A stretch of 64,000 nucleotides of DNA from Chrysaora quinquecirrha (taxonomy: Eukaryota > Cnidaria > Scyphozoa > Semaeostomeae > Pelagiidae), in contig JACTAT010000001.1 in the NCBI GenBank assembly GCA_014526335.1, positions 3,462,596 through 3,526,595 on the forward strand, given 5' to 3'. Below the pieces are notes generated by a model that searched no databases, had not been told where the DNA came from, and worked only from the letters and a program-made list of their open reading frames with translations. The first letter of the stretch is position 1; each line of letters starts with the position of its first letter. Of this stretch, positions 1-11,738 are shown in pieces. The position numbers and the translations under genes are program-made.

Positions 1-42
1 ATCTTTTGCACCAAATAAAATGACTGAATTGATCTTTCTCAC

Positions 43-657
43 CTTTACAGCATTAGCAAAATTTTGTATTGAGAAATCTTGCAGTAGAAACTTATCAAAT
101 AGCAAATTGGACATCTTTGGACCAAGTTTGAAAGGATGTTCCGAAGTAAGAAATACCTGGAAGTTCAAACATTTCATTAGTTAAAAATCTATGCTACGAA
201 AAAGACGAACAAATGGCAACAGAATGATGACAGCAATCGTGAATAGAATATAAATAGGTTGTATGCGTGTAGCAAAACTAATGTGTTAATTATCATACCT
301 TGTTTAGTATTTCATGCAGACATTCTAACGAAGGTTCAGCTTGAAATTTCTCCATTGATAATCTTGTTGATACTGAATGTGGTAGTGATTTATGGACTGC
401 AGCTATTGTGGTAGCCAGTGCAAATATCATCAAAATAGGCATACTATCCACGTAAATACTAGAAATAAATGGCATATGTTACCTAGTTAACTTGCTAGTT
501 AGTTAAATAGTTAATTACTTAGTTAGTTGGTTAGTTAGTTAGTTAGTTAGTTAGTTAGTCAGTCAGTCAATTGTTTACCTAGTTGGTTAGTTAGTTAGTT
601 AGTTAATTAGTTTGCTAGTTAGTGAGTTAATACGTTCGTTAGTTAGTTAGCTAGTTG

Positions 658-721
<64 letters not shown>

Positions 722-3700
722 ATTAGTTAGTTAGTTAGTTGATTAGTTAGTAATTTAGTTAGTTAGTTAGTTAGTTAGTTAGTACGTTAGTTAGTTAGTT
801 AGCTAGTTAGTACGTTAGTTAGTTAGTTAGATAGCTAGTTAGTTAGTTAGTTAGTTAGTAAGTTAGTTAGTTTGCTAGTTAGCTAGTTATTTAACATTTT
901 CGTCTAATAAACGAGTCAGGAGGGACAGAAAATAGCAGACAAGACCATAATTAAACAAGAAGAAGATAATAGAATTACTAAATTTTCGATAATACCTGCA
1001 AATTTGAATAAAATCTTGAAGCACTGTTTGGTGGAACCTTTCAAAATCTTCAAAAATAATCACAACAGGAGGTTTATCTGAAAAAAATAAGTTCAACAGA
1101 TACTAAAGTGACTACCCCTTTCTTAGGAGCAAGAGAATTATTAGTTGAATCGCAGTGAAAGAAATCCCTGATATAAAGAACTTCTATGCAACGAAGAAAA
1201 TGAACATAGTGCAAACTCTATATAAAAGACAGCTGTGGGACCAACCTCATTATTCGTTATAGAGAGGTGGCCACTGTAAAGAGGTTTTCTGAATAAAGAC
1301 GTGGTCTTAGGCCCCTTGTCCAGAGGCATCTGTTGAATGGGGGTGTTCAATAAGAGGCTGATTGTAATGACTCGCACTGTAATTTACTTAGAAGTGCCAC
1401 TTAGAAGTGCCACTTTCCTCTTAAAAGGAGAACACACACAGAACTTTTGGGCTTATATTGAACATAGAAAGATTAAAATAAGTGTTCTTACTATTAGAAA
1501 GCTTAGTGCTCTCCGTGTACCATGACTTCAGAACATCCAGAGTGAAATGCTTTATTTTTCCCATATCTTCGATACAACTTTTGTCTAGATCTTCACCAAT
1601 TCCATTGTTCTGAAAGAAACATTGTCAATCATGTATATAAGAGAAACACAGCTCTAAAGTTTGTTATTTCATTATGATCCTATTATATTCGGAATCGTGA
1701 AGTATTGGCCAACAGTTAACTCAGTTGTCCATGCTTTTAAGGTCGGTTAATGATAACCCAGGGTATTCGTTTTAAAATATCAGTATGAGGGCATAAGCTG
1801 CAGGTCCACATCAGCTGAGGCATTTTGATTAGTTTCTCTGGGTATTAATCCCGCTTTCTCGAAGTTTTGGTCTGTTTCTGACAATAACTCTCTGAGGAGT
1901 GTCAGACGAAAAAAGCTGAAGTATGAACAAACATGTCTTCACTCTTTACGCTACCTTGTATTTTTGCAACACTCAAAGACTAGCTAATAAATGCATCATC
2001 AAATTTCTATACCTCTTCACTGGAGGACATCAGTTTAGTTATCACTTCTCGTAATAATAACTTCAAGTCTGTTAGAGAAAAATTGACTTATTATTCAAAG
2101 ACTGACTGAAGAAATATTTAACGATTATCACATAAAGATCACATGCATATCAAACCTTTATGTGGTATAACGTCTAAACATTAGTTGTATGACTGTATGA
2201 CGGCTGTTTGATCTGGATAGTGGGGAGTTACTCGGCGACATCGTTGAGCTCTATAGCACAGTGGCAACGTAGATTGGCTCTCTGTTCATGCAATCCAGGT
2301 TCGAATCTTCATCTATTGTGGTATGCCACTTGTGCAAAAATCCATCCCAGTGTTCGGCATTCACGAAATATATATACATGTAAATATGTTTGGTGCTCTC
2401 GACATTGCCAAAACACACAAAAAAGTCAAATGGGAGGAGAGCCTTTGGTTGTATGACTTGTAGCGTCGCTTGGTAATTTAAGTGATTTTATTGACCTCTA
2501 AAGCTCAGTGAAATCGTTGTTAGCTATATGGTCATATAGTGCAAGTTCGAATCCAGTATTGTGGTATACCATCCACCAAAAAGCTATCCTAGCATTCACT
2601 GTTTTTATGACAAACGACTAGAAATTAAAATATATAAAAATAATGACTTACTTGGGCAATCCTTGGAATGCAATAAAACAACATAAGGTGTGACATCTTG
2701 GGTAAGATCTGATCTTATTTTGTTGAATATAACTTCGTGATCAGGCATATTCATTCCTTATAGAGAACAAAATCATTTTTGTCAAAAGAAAATAAATGCG
2801 AATTGACTTTGTAACAGTATATATACCCCCATTTGAACTTATCAAAGCAGTTTCTAGCACATTAGACATGATGATAACCACTTCTCATGGCAAGCCTTTG
2901 ATATTTATCCACATCTGGGAGAGCTCAAACTCCAATAATTGAGTAATAAGAAATGTCATGCTTCAATTCTTTATTGCATTTAAAAAAAGCATTGCATAGG
3001 TTGAAACCAAAAGATGCCAAAAAAACTTGGTGACCATGCAAGAAATCTCTAAGGAAAAACCAGCTAGGAAATTGACTATGTTTTGCAGTATTTTCCACAA
3101 AAACGTTATTTCAAAGGGTCTTCATCACATTCTTACTATGGATGCCAATGTTCTGCGGATATGGACAATTTTGTAAGCCCCCCCATCAAATAAGCCCCCA
3201 TCCAAAAGATGGGAAATTCATCGTTAATAAGGGGGTACATTCCAAGTTTTACAGTGTGCATATCTATTTGGCTACACTTTGTAGACAAGTTAAGTTGCCC
3301 TATAATACACAATAAATATTGTTGATGAAATGGATGTTTTCAGCATACAGACCTGTAAGTAAAGCGGCTGTTGGAATTTCTTTTCTTGACAAATTATGCC
3401 CATCACTTCTAGAAGACCTTTTTACGAATTCAACCAAATCATTGAAGACTTTTTTGTTCATTTCAATCTGTATGCTCTAAAAATGATAATTTGATTCAAT
3501 CATGATGCAATATGAAACATCAGCATTGCGTAAATAATAAAATTGTTAAAAAAGGGGGTCAAAATTATAAAATTTGTCACCTCTATCTGTTGTGAGATGC
3601 TTCCCCAGCATTTCAGAAAGTTTTCATATCTCAGATCTGTTTGGTTGCTTGTCTCTCCAGCCAGTGGTGGAAACTTATCTCCTTGGAAGCAAAGACAGAG

Positions 3701-4668
3701 CATATATAACACAAGATAGTACTTATACTAATAATCATTAACATACATTTTAAAGGGGCATTTTCAATAGGGGATACCCTTTAGAACAGAAATTGAGGCA
3801 TTGTTATAAAACCCCACATTAATCTCTTCTACTTTTTCCTGTTAAAATTTCATTTTATATCCAGACCAGGTTGGAGAACTTGTTCCCACTTGCAATGATG
3901 CTTGTATCTCTCCTATTGTTTGACCTATTATTATGTTAATTAGCCTATTGTTCTCCCAACCTGTTTGCACTGACAAGTTGGCTGAAACTTGCATTTTTCC
4001 AACCTGGTATCTAGATAATCTGATTGAGCAAGCTGCACCCCTTCACAGGACTTCAAGCAATTGAGGGAAAAGCCATTGTTTTCTTAACTAAACTACCTTT
4101 CTAATCTGATTTCAGATAAAGGCATATTCTTATTACTGATGCGTAGGCAAGTCCCAGAGCATGGGTGCATCAGGTGTAGAGTGTAGCAGCCTGCACCACT
4201 TCTAGACTGAACTTTGTGTGCACCCAGATATTGTAAAATTACCTTCAAATAAATGAAAATATACCTTTTGAAATAGCCTTAACCTTTTCTATTGGTTGCT
4301 CATTTCTTCTTCTGGTTGTATTATCACTGGCATTTCTCTTGGAATTCGGGTTGAACAAAAAACATCCCTAAAAATAAAGAATCAAAAATCATATACCAAG
4401 ACTACCTTGGCGAACCGGCTTAATGATAGCTGAAAATAGGGCCTAAATCTTATTTTAGGCCGAGCATGCAGCCAAAGCAAAACAGACCAGAAGACCATGA
4501 AGGCACGTCCTTTTACTTGGGATTGCATTTATTTTAATAAATTAATTCATTTCAACAAAAAATATAGTTCAATATATTAGTTATTTCATCATATTAGTTC
4601 AAAAGAATGAATTCAAAGAATACAAAATAATTTACTTTTGAAATTGAAGTCGTTTCTCCAGACGCCAT
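43..4668 (-). CDS. ORC3: Origin recognition complex subunit 3, N-terminal part (10 exons, cut by window edge)
   Basis: ORC3 is a subunit of the nuclear complex that marks replication origins and loads MCM. Exons on the minus strand are 4668-4636, 4367-4265, 3681-3581, 3476-3353, 2756-2652, 2068-2013, 1609-1492, 1077-996, 458-299 and 156-43. They join in phase to about 332 codons. Recognisable ORC3 blocks in order are CFLFNPNSK near the N-terminus, KEIPTAALLTG, DVTPYVVLLHSKDCP, PPVVIIFEDFERF, KSLPHSVSTRLSMEKFQ and FLLQDFSIQNFANAVK. The start ATG at 4668 gives MASGETTSISK, which fits the short variable N-terminus of the family. All splice sites are GT-AG. The C-terminal half lies left of position 1. 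A 400-bp AGTT microsatellite sits in the intron between the exons ending at 996 and starting at 458. Identity is very likely; individual short exon borders are less sure. Confidence 0.93.
488..895. repeat. AGTT tetranucleotide microsatellite
   Basis: About 400 bp of near-continuous (AGTT)n with scattered variants such as AATT, TACG and GCTA. It is intronic in ORC3. The longest uninterrupted stretch is around 655-720. Confidence 0.95.
1848..1925. repeat. Fragment of palindromic repeat family PAL
   Basis: Contains the family core GGTCTGTTTCTGACA followed by GAGGAGTGTCAGAC, matching one arm of the full element at 6030-6235. It lies inside an ORC3 intron. Confidence 0.6.
2215..2460 (+). repeat. 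tRNA-derived SINE-like repeat, family A
   Basis: A pol III A-box-like TAGCACAGTGG (about 2252-2262) is followed by a B-box-like GGTTCGAATC (about 2298-2307), at tRNA-like spacing. A family-specific body then reads TGTGGTATGCCACTTGTG, CATTCACGAAATATATA and AAGTCAAATGGGAGGAGAGC. The same body recurs on the other strand near 28320, 38240 and 46895. It lies within an ORC3 intron. Confidence 0.7.
2495..2640 (+). repeat. Second, decayed SINE-A copy
   Basis: AAGCTCAGTGAAATCGTTG, a B-box-like GTTCGAATCC and TGTGGTATACCATCCACC follow the order seen in the copy just upstream, but with more changes. The two copies lie in tandem in one ORC3 intron. Confidence 0.5.
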
Positions 4669-6310
4669 TGCCAAATCTTTTCGTTTTGCAAAATTTTCGC
4701 GCGACCAAACTAAATGCAGCAGCCTCGCTTTGATTTAGCTTTAAAACGAGATTGTTTACATTTCACACCTTCAGAAGCGAGCGAAACAGAGAAACTTCAG
4801 AGAACAGAGAATTCTGAAATCGTCCATTTCATACCCCGTCGTTTCACGTTTTCGGCAGCACTTACCTAACTAACCTTTGAGGCCACGGTGTGATTGGCCT
4901 GGGTGCAGACTAAACTCTTTCACATCAAAAGTGTACAGATATGCATCTACATCTTCTTAAAAAACCAGATTTGCAAAAACATTGCTCAGTGCTGGAGATG
5001 AATGCTCCCCACTTGCATCCACAATGCCGAGACAATGTGGCTGAGGCGTCACATCTTACGGTGGTTCCCGTTACAGGAAATCGCTATTCTCCCGTGAATC
5101 TTCGGCCAGCCAAGGGGGTGGGACTATCCGGCCCCCAGATCATGGGCTTACGCTTGGATATCCCGCCAGCTTCCGACTCACATACTGAATCAATTGTGTA
5201 ATAGTAACTCAATGATGTCACAGATTATTTTCCACTCATTCTGATTAGTACGGTAATATATTCATCGCGCATGCGTTATGAAAACTAAATTTTTATTGCT
5301 CAAATAATTAACAATTTAAAATTACAGTTTTAGTTTTTGTTTCTCACTTCATTAATCACTATTTAATTATCTAAAAATTTTTTTTAATTTTCAAAATTCA
5401 GTATCAGTGAAAAATGAAGTTTTTTCGTGAGAACTGTTGTCAGAAGCGTGCATAAATCTACCACGTTCTAGTGCTGACCCGTATGCGAGGCTCTACAGGA
5501 CTCTTGAGCAGCAACATACTTTTCGCTTCAGGTAATAGCTTCATGTCTGCATCATTGTCATTCTTTTAACTATTTTTCCAAAGCTCATGACGCCTGGAAC
5601 TGTCGAAAGATAGAAGATTTTGAAACACAGATGATTCTTAAGGAATTTATTTCCGAAGTTTTAATTTCTCAATAACTAACTTTAAGAACAGTTACAAAAA
5701 ATTGATTCTATGACAACATGTGCATATTCAATATACGAAATACAAAACTACTGTTCACGAATGACAATAAATATAAAATATATTACAAAATTAACCAATA
5801 CTACAAAATTTACCATTTCCACAATGAGATGGTGAATTAATAAAATTCTAATAAATTTGAAAATTGGCTATAATAAATAAGAGTACTATTTTACTGAACG
5901 AAGCGCTTTGCCACTAAACGTCTAGTTACTAAACTCAATCTTAAACCAAAAGTTTAGGATACTGAGTAATAGTAGCGAACTTAGTTTCTTATAAAAAGGC
6001 TAGTTTTCGAGTAGTAAAAAACTCAAAAGTTCAAAAATTGCTATGAACAGCGGAAACATTTTCAAAGCTTTTGTGGTCTGACACTCCTAAGAGTATAAAA
6101 GTCAGAAACAGACCGAAACAAATGACTTAGGCAGTATTTGCCTTACCACCTTAGTCAATTGTTTAGGTCTGTTTCTGACACGTTTATACTCTGAGAAGTG
6201 TCAGACAAAACAGCTTTTAACTGTGTCCAAGGCTCTTTCTCGCAATGTTGAAAAAGGCATCACATAACTAAATACATACAGTACAGTGCGCTGCTATACA
6301 TTTGTTTCTT
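4669..6310. other. Intergenic: ORC3 promoter side and 3' flank of the SLC16-like gene
   Basis: No convincing gene. The first few hundred bases upstream of the ORC3 ATG should hold its promoter; no TATA box or other decisive motif was recognised. An 86-codon open frame at 4941-5201 (+) shows no domain, no splice logic and no conserved look. The right part holds the palindromic element at 6030-6235. Confidence 0.6.
6030..6235. repeat. Full-length palindromic element, family PAL
   Basis: The arm at 6078-6115 (TCTGACACTCCTAAGAG...GTCAGAAACAGACC) is the reverse complement of the arm at 6163-6205 (GGTCTGTTTCTGACA...GAGAAGTGTCAGAC). A loop of about 50 bp separates them. The left shoulder contains AACAGCGGAAACATTTTC. 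Related pieces are at 1848, 35975, 41755 and 59845, so this is a dispersed MITE-like family and not a single hairpin. Confidence 0.75.
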
Positions 6311-9300
6311 TCAAAAGAAAAAGTCCATATTTTCAAGGTGAATTGACTCTTCATTAGAATTGCCCTTCGACTGCTCCGAGCTTTTCCTGATAATTTTCAA
6401 ATATTCCTCCTTCTTGCAGCAAAGATAATATATTTTTGCGCAGTAAGAGGACGAGTTTTTTCTATCCAAAATTGAGAGGAGGAACATCAGCAGGGCACCA
6501 AGGGAGCTTGTTCCTCCAGCAATGAAAAAAGCCATATCGTATGATTTGGTTTTGTCGTAAATTAGGCCTAGAAAAGATAAAGAAAAACATTTTAAGGTAT
6601 TGTTTTGCACATTCAGCCACCCAGTTTTATGATTTAAGCATGCATTTGTGTACCAAATGTCAAGGAAATTTGATTCTATACCCAATTTTAAGGTATTTTG
6701 GGCATAAATCGGACCCAGTTGTAAGAAATTTTTGGACAAAACCCACCAATATGAGGAGCACATACCTGTCGGCCTGCAATAGGGATTAACCCCCGGGCCT
6801 TGCCCCTGGGTTTATTTTAAAGAAACACAAAATGAGGAACTGCTAAGGAATTTTCTGTACTGAGCCTTAGCCGAACTTTCTTGCAAAGAAACACACATGT
6901 CAGCCTAGCCTTAGCCAGTTAAAGTGTGTATTTTGTTCATTTTGAAATCGGCACTTACCTGCAAGTGGAGGTCCCGCCATCATGAAAACAGCATTAATTG
7001 CGAATAAATTAGCTAAGCCTTGTGGCATTCGATCACTTCCCACAGTCTCTAGAACTATCGTAGCGATTTGACCAGTGAAACAACCCTCTGATAATCCAAT
7101 CAAAATGACATAAATACAGAGAGATAAGTAACTGTTTCCAAACGGAATATATATGTTGCTTAGGCCAATGCATAGCATTGTACAGGCAGTTACAGTCCGC
7201 ACTCGAATGCCAGTGAAATTTATTAGAAATCCAAAGAATATTTTTCCAGCAGTCGAGGAGATGGATAAATAACTTATGAGAAGAGCTGCTTTTATTGTTG
7301 GAACTCCGTTTGTAGTTGCGAGATAAACCTACAAGAAATAAAGAGGGGAAAGAATTGTTATTTGTTTGTAAATAAATGACAGTGTTTGTAAAACTCGTAA
7401 CAGCCAAACAACTTCAAAATTTAAAGGTGTGAAAGAGAAACACGTTAAAGGCGTGAAAGAGAAACACGTTGAAGTTGTGAAAGAGAAACACATTTAAGGT
7501 GTGAAAGAGAAACTCATTTAAGATGTCAAAGAGGAACACATTTAAGGTGTGAAAGAGAAACATGTTTAAGGGCCTTTAAGGTGTGAGAGAAAACACATTT
7601 AAGGCGTGAGAGAGAAACAATTTAAAAGTGTCAAAGAGAGACCATTAAGGGTGTGAAAGAGAAACATATTCAAGGTGGCAAAAAGAAACAAATTAAAGGT
7701 GCGAAAGAGAAACACATTAGAGTGTGAAAGATGAACATATCAAATGTGCGGATAAAAAATTGAAGATGTGAAAAAGAAACCCGTTGAAGGTGTGAAAGAG
7801 AAACACAGCAAAGGTGCTAAAGAGAAACAAATTAAGGGTGCTTAAGAGAAACCCATTAACGGTGTGAAAGAGAAACATATCAAAGGTATCAAAAAGAAAC
7901 AAATTAAAGGTTTCATATTATCACGAGTTTGCAATAAGAATTAACCAAATAAATTTATTTCGTAGACTCACCAAGTGCACATAAGGAACGAAGTACCCAA
8001 ACAGAAACACGGCTATAGATAAAACCATGAATAAATATTTTTTATCTTTCCAAAGATCCTTCTGAAATATTAAAGCTTTGAAGTTTTTCATAAAATTCCT
8101 TCGCTGACATCGAAGCTCAGTCTTTGCAATTTTTCCTTCCGTATAACTAAACATTATCTGCGTTAGCAACATCGTCGCTGCGAGGACGCAAAGCACGATA
8201 TACGTCCAGCGGAGACCAATGGTTTCGAGGCAATATTCTATGAGAGGACCAAGCGCTAGAGTTCCCAATCCACTCCCACTAGCTGATAGGCCATTGGCGA
8301 GAGTCAGATGTCGCTTGAAATATTTCTTTAACGCGACGACGGTTGGAAAATAAGCTAGGCTTGCTCCGATTCCAAAACAAAGTCCATATGTAGCGTAAAG
8401 TGATAAAATGTTTGTAGCAAACGACGATAGAAATAGGCCAAATATGCAGAGAAGAACTCCGATGAGTGAGACTTGACTTGGGCTTATTGTTTCGCATAAT
8501 GTATTGCTGAATGGACTGGTGAAGAAAGTTGCACCAAAAGCAAGGGAACCAAGCCACGCTAAAAAGAAATGTTCTTGTGTTAGGGGCCTATTATGTGAGA
8601 GTTTTCAGCCCGGTTAAACGGGCTGCAAACTCAGCCCTCCTTTCTAGTCATATCTCTATGCAAAATTGATTTTGCGATTACATGAGACGATTGAATTCCA
8701 GCCCTCCTTCAGCTAGGCGGGCTATGATTTCCAGCTCGCTTGAACGGGCTGAGATTTCTCATGTAATCGCAATTTTTTTCCAGCCCAGGCTGAAAACTCT
8801 TTTTGCGCAAGCCATAGAGTTAGCCCAGTTTGGCTGTGACTTTATTTTCGTGTCAAAACGTTTCAATTTTGGCGCCATTCGTCTTGCGTATTCCATTTCA
8901 GCATTTCAGCCCGGCTGAAAACGTTCATGTAATCAGCCCCTTGGAATTTAACGTCAATTAGTATATATAAGCTTGGTCTGAGCTTGCTGATCTCCTAGCA
9001 TGATCTTTAGGTATGAATAGCAGTGATTAAACCATAAAGTTTCTAATGGGAAGGGTATATGCCTGGTTTCCAATCACGATGATAGCCCCGACGATAGCAA
9101 GGCTGTCGATCCATCGTGAGAAATCATCGCGCTATCGTCGCAAGATCATTACAGTACCTATTGTAGACCATTTGGTCTGGACAATCCCTGAAATCGAAAG
9201 ATCGCTGTTGATCCTGGTTTATCGAAAGATTTGGCTTCATTTTGTTTAACAATCGGCCCGGGACTTTTGCTGCTTGATTCTGTTTAATCGAAACACTTAC

Positions 9301-11738
9301 GGCAAACAGCTAACTCTGCCTTAAATCATTTCGAACTTGGTAAATTAGCCCGGAGTTGGCACATTATTTGGGCTCCGGGGACGTGTGGCAAAGAAAGGTC
9401 GCCTTATCACGAACAGCCCGGAACAGTCACGAACAACAGGATTCCGAACAGCCTGGTCATTTGCTTTGGACTTTGTCCAATTCCATTTTCAAATCGTACA
9501 AAGTCCAGTTAGAATACAATAGAAACTATTGTCAGCGCGTCAGCATCAGCACAATACAACACATACTTTCCTTGTGATCTCTCGTAACAGTACAGGGGGC
9601 AGGGGCAGGCAAATTCGAATTTTCTTTTTCAAAAATAAAATCCTCCAAAATAGACAAGCTATCGTTTCTATCCACGAGAGACAATTCATTCTACAGCGAT
9701 CTCGATAAACCTTGTAAGAAGTCCTATTATTAAACCAGAAATCCATGCAAAGTCCTTTAATGCTTCATGACTTCGACAAGGTGTGTGTCAAAAGGATTTC
9801 ATTAAGAAACAATAGAGAACAGCAGGGGTACTGAGAAGCAAACCCACTTATTGCACTTACTGGCAAAAGAAAACTTAAACAAGAAAAAAAATTAAACTTG
9901 TAGTCCGAATTTGATATATTCTTACCAGAATTAACATTGCTTGTATTATATTTATGCATGACTTGCAAATGAACAACACCAAAGTTATTTTCAATACCAA
10001 AACAAAGAAAGCCAACAACAAAACATTTGAAACAAATCAACCAACTCCATTTACTGTCTTCGTAGGCCACAGACAGATCACAACAAGACATTTTTATTTC
10101 TTTTCGACGAGTTCACCTGTCTTCTCAACATGCTCTTCTGAAGATTTGTCCATGGCTGTACTAGTTGCCTGACCATCAACTCGCCATTAAGTTTCATTGA
10201 GAGCCAATTCGGCCTCTAAGCTCGTCTTAACTTTTGGCCTGCTGACTTCAGAAGAAACGCTCACGCTCAAATCCAATCAAACATTTCCGAATCAGCTGGA
10301 ATAATAAATAATTGTGCACAAAAACCGCATCACCTCTGAATTAACCGGAATTCGGGAAAGCTACCAAAAAAGTGATCATCCGTAGTTTGGGTAACTTTCC
10401 CAAGAATATACAGTATACAATATTTCATCCTACAACCCGGCCAAAAGGTCACGGAACAGGACCCATAAACTGGGCCAAATATCGCAAATTTATCCGGGCA
10501 GGCACTAATATCCCTACTTTCCTATACGCACTTTTTTTATAAGAATACCTACTGACCAAGTTTCAGATTTTATACTGACCTAAAAATATTCTTATAGACT
10601 TATTCAAGTGTGCTGACCCGCTCAAAGTGTGTTTCTTTGTTGCTTGGCCCCATTCTCGTTGTTCTCGTTCTCTTACCCCTCCCCCCGTTTGTGATTCAAA
10701 TCCAACAGGCCAAAAACTGCTCCTTATGTCTTGAAATTTGATCCAATTATGGAATTTCGATCTTTGGACAACCTTTTTTTGTTTTTTAACTCTCAGTTTA
10801 AGTGCCAGTTACTGGTGTTTCATTTGTCTCTTGAAAATCCAGTTGGGTCAAGAAAACCACGGTTTACTTACAGAGAAACGACTGTTTACTAAGATGGAAG
10901 GCGAACAAAGCAACGCGGATGGGAGCGATGTTTCCGTCAGAAAATGATTTGGTCGACAACAAGGTCAAACAATTTGTTATGAACTTGTTCTCCCTTTTTG
11001 AAAAAATGCTAAAGTTCAAAACACACAACGTTGTACCAGTTTTACGAAAGGCTTTTTTTCTGTTTCTACCATAGAACCAAAAAAGATGAAGGTAGCAGGG
11101 GCTGATCCAGGTTTCAATAAAGGGATGTGGCTGGTAAAGATTGGGGGCAGTTAGGTACAAGCCATCTTTTCTGTTTCTACCATGCACCATAGAACCAGAA
11201 AAGGATAGAGGTGGGAAGTTTCCTGTCCCTCTCGCCATAGTTAATATGTACTCTCCTTTTTGACTCTGCTACGCTACGCCAGGTGTTTTCTTTCTTATTT
11301 CCCTTAGCCTTTGTTCCAGAACCCCCATCCCATAGCACCAGGCTATACTCTTTAAGGTTGGGGAGGGGGGTTGGGATCCGATACAAGCAAGTTTGACAGA
11401 ATATAAAACTAAATAAATACTTTGAATAAGAAGCTCCACACACCTGTAAATGCACTTCCTTCTTGGAAACGAGAAACAAGAACGCGATGAAATGAACCAA
11501 AACTACATTGAATCCCAAAGCAAATGAAACCAGCCAAGAAGGAAACAAAGCAAATTTTCCATCCATCTAATGTGTCAAGATTTGTCGCGTTATTCTCCAC
11601 GCACGCAGGACATTGGTTGCTTGATGAATTTGCAACAGGTGGACTTGAACTGCTTATAAAAATTGAAGTTCTTATGAGTTTTCTCGTGATTTTGCAATCT
11701 TTGATTCTTTCTGTTTTGCTCGCGTCTTCATCGTCCAT
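6311..11738 (-). CDS. SLC16/monocarboxylate-transporter-like MFS carrier with two alternative first coding exons
   Basis: A plasma-membrane carrier of the major facilitator superfamily; the substrate cannot be read from sequence. Shared exons are 8558-7972, 7328-6959 and 6567-6311 (stop TGA). First coding exon B is 10091-9926 (MSCCDLSVAY start). First coding exon A is 11738-11444 (MDDEDASKTE start, preceded by an acceptor, so a 5' UTR exon lies upstream). Both end in phase 1 and join the shared exon at AWLGSLAFG. The products are about 459 and 502 residues, the usual size for the family. The SLC16 signature is clear: KKYFKRHLTLANGLSASGSG before TM5 and GPPLAG near the last helices. The family motif at TM1 is weakened: DSKWSWL in B, LDGWKICF in A. 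The tail is hydrophilic and lysine/serine rich. Two tandem genes, one having lost its body, is the less economical reading. Confidence 0.87.
6585..6812. repeat. Dispersed repeat shared with 40318-40505
   Basis: TTTTAAGGTATTG, CACATTCAGCCACCCAGTTT and ACCTGTCGGCCTGCAATAGGG match the order and sequence of the block at 40318-40505. Here it is in an intron of the carrier gene, there in an intron of ZMPSTE24. Confidence 0.7.
7420..7915. repeat. Minisatellite, about 24-bp unit
   Basis: Roughly twenty degenerate copies of GTGTGAAAGAGAAACACATT plus a few bases, in tandem. It lies in the intron between carrier exons 8558-7972 and 7328-6959. Low-complexity frames read through it but are not coding. 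Confidence 0.92.
8583..8940. mobile_element. MITE with terminal and internal inverted repeats
   Basis: The left end (GGGGCCTATTATGTGAGAG, then TTTTCAGCCCGG) is the imperfect reverse complement of the right end (CCGGCTGAAAACG, then TTCATGTAATCAGCCCC). Inside, GCGATTACATGAGA (about 8672) is mirrored by TCTCATGTAATCGC (about 8757). CAGCCC/GGGCTG half-sites recur throughout, giving a nested palindrome. No coding capacity. It lies just 5' of the shared carrier exon. Target duplication is unclear. Confidence 0.78.

Noticed and set aside
2298..2307. Possible tRNA gene around the A/B-box pair
   Set aside because: No cloverleaf with acceptor stem closes around the boxes, and the same sequence recurs as a dispersed repeat, so it is a SINE-like element.
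4941..5201. 86-codon plus-strand open frame upstream of ORC3
   Set aside because: No domain, no conserved pattern, no supporting splice sites; it could be transcribed from a divergent promoter but nothing shows coding.
10738..11238. Open frames on both strands near 10.7-11.2 kb as extra carrier exons
   Set aside because: No hydrophobic helix pattern or phase-compatible splice sites; the region contains an imperfect direct repeat of TTTTTCTGTTTCTACCAT.
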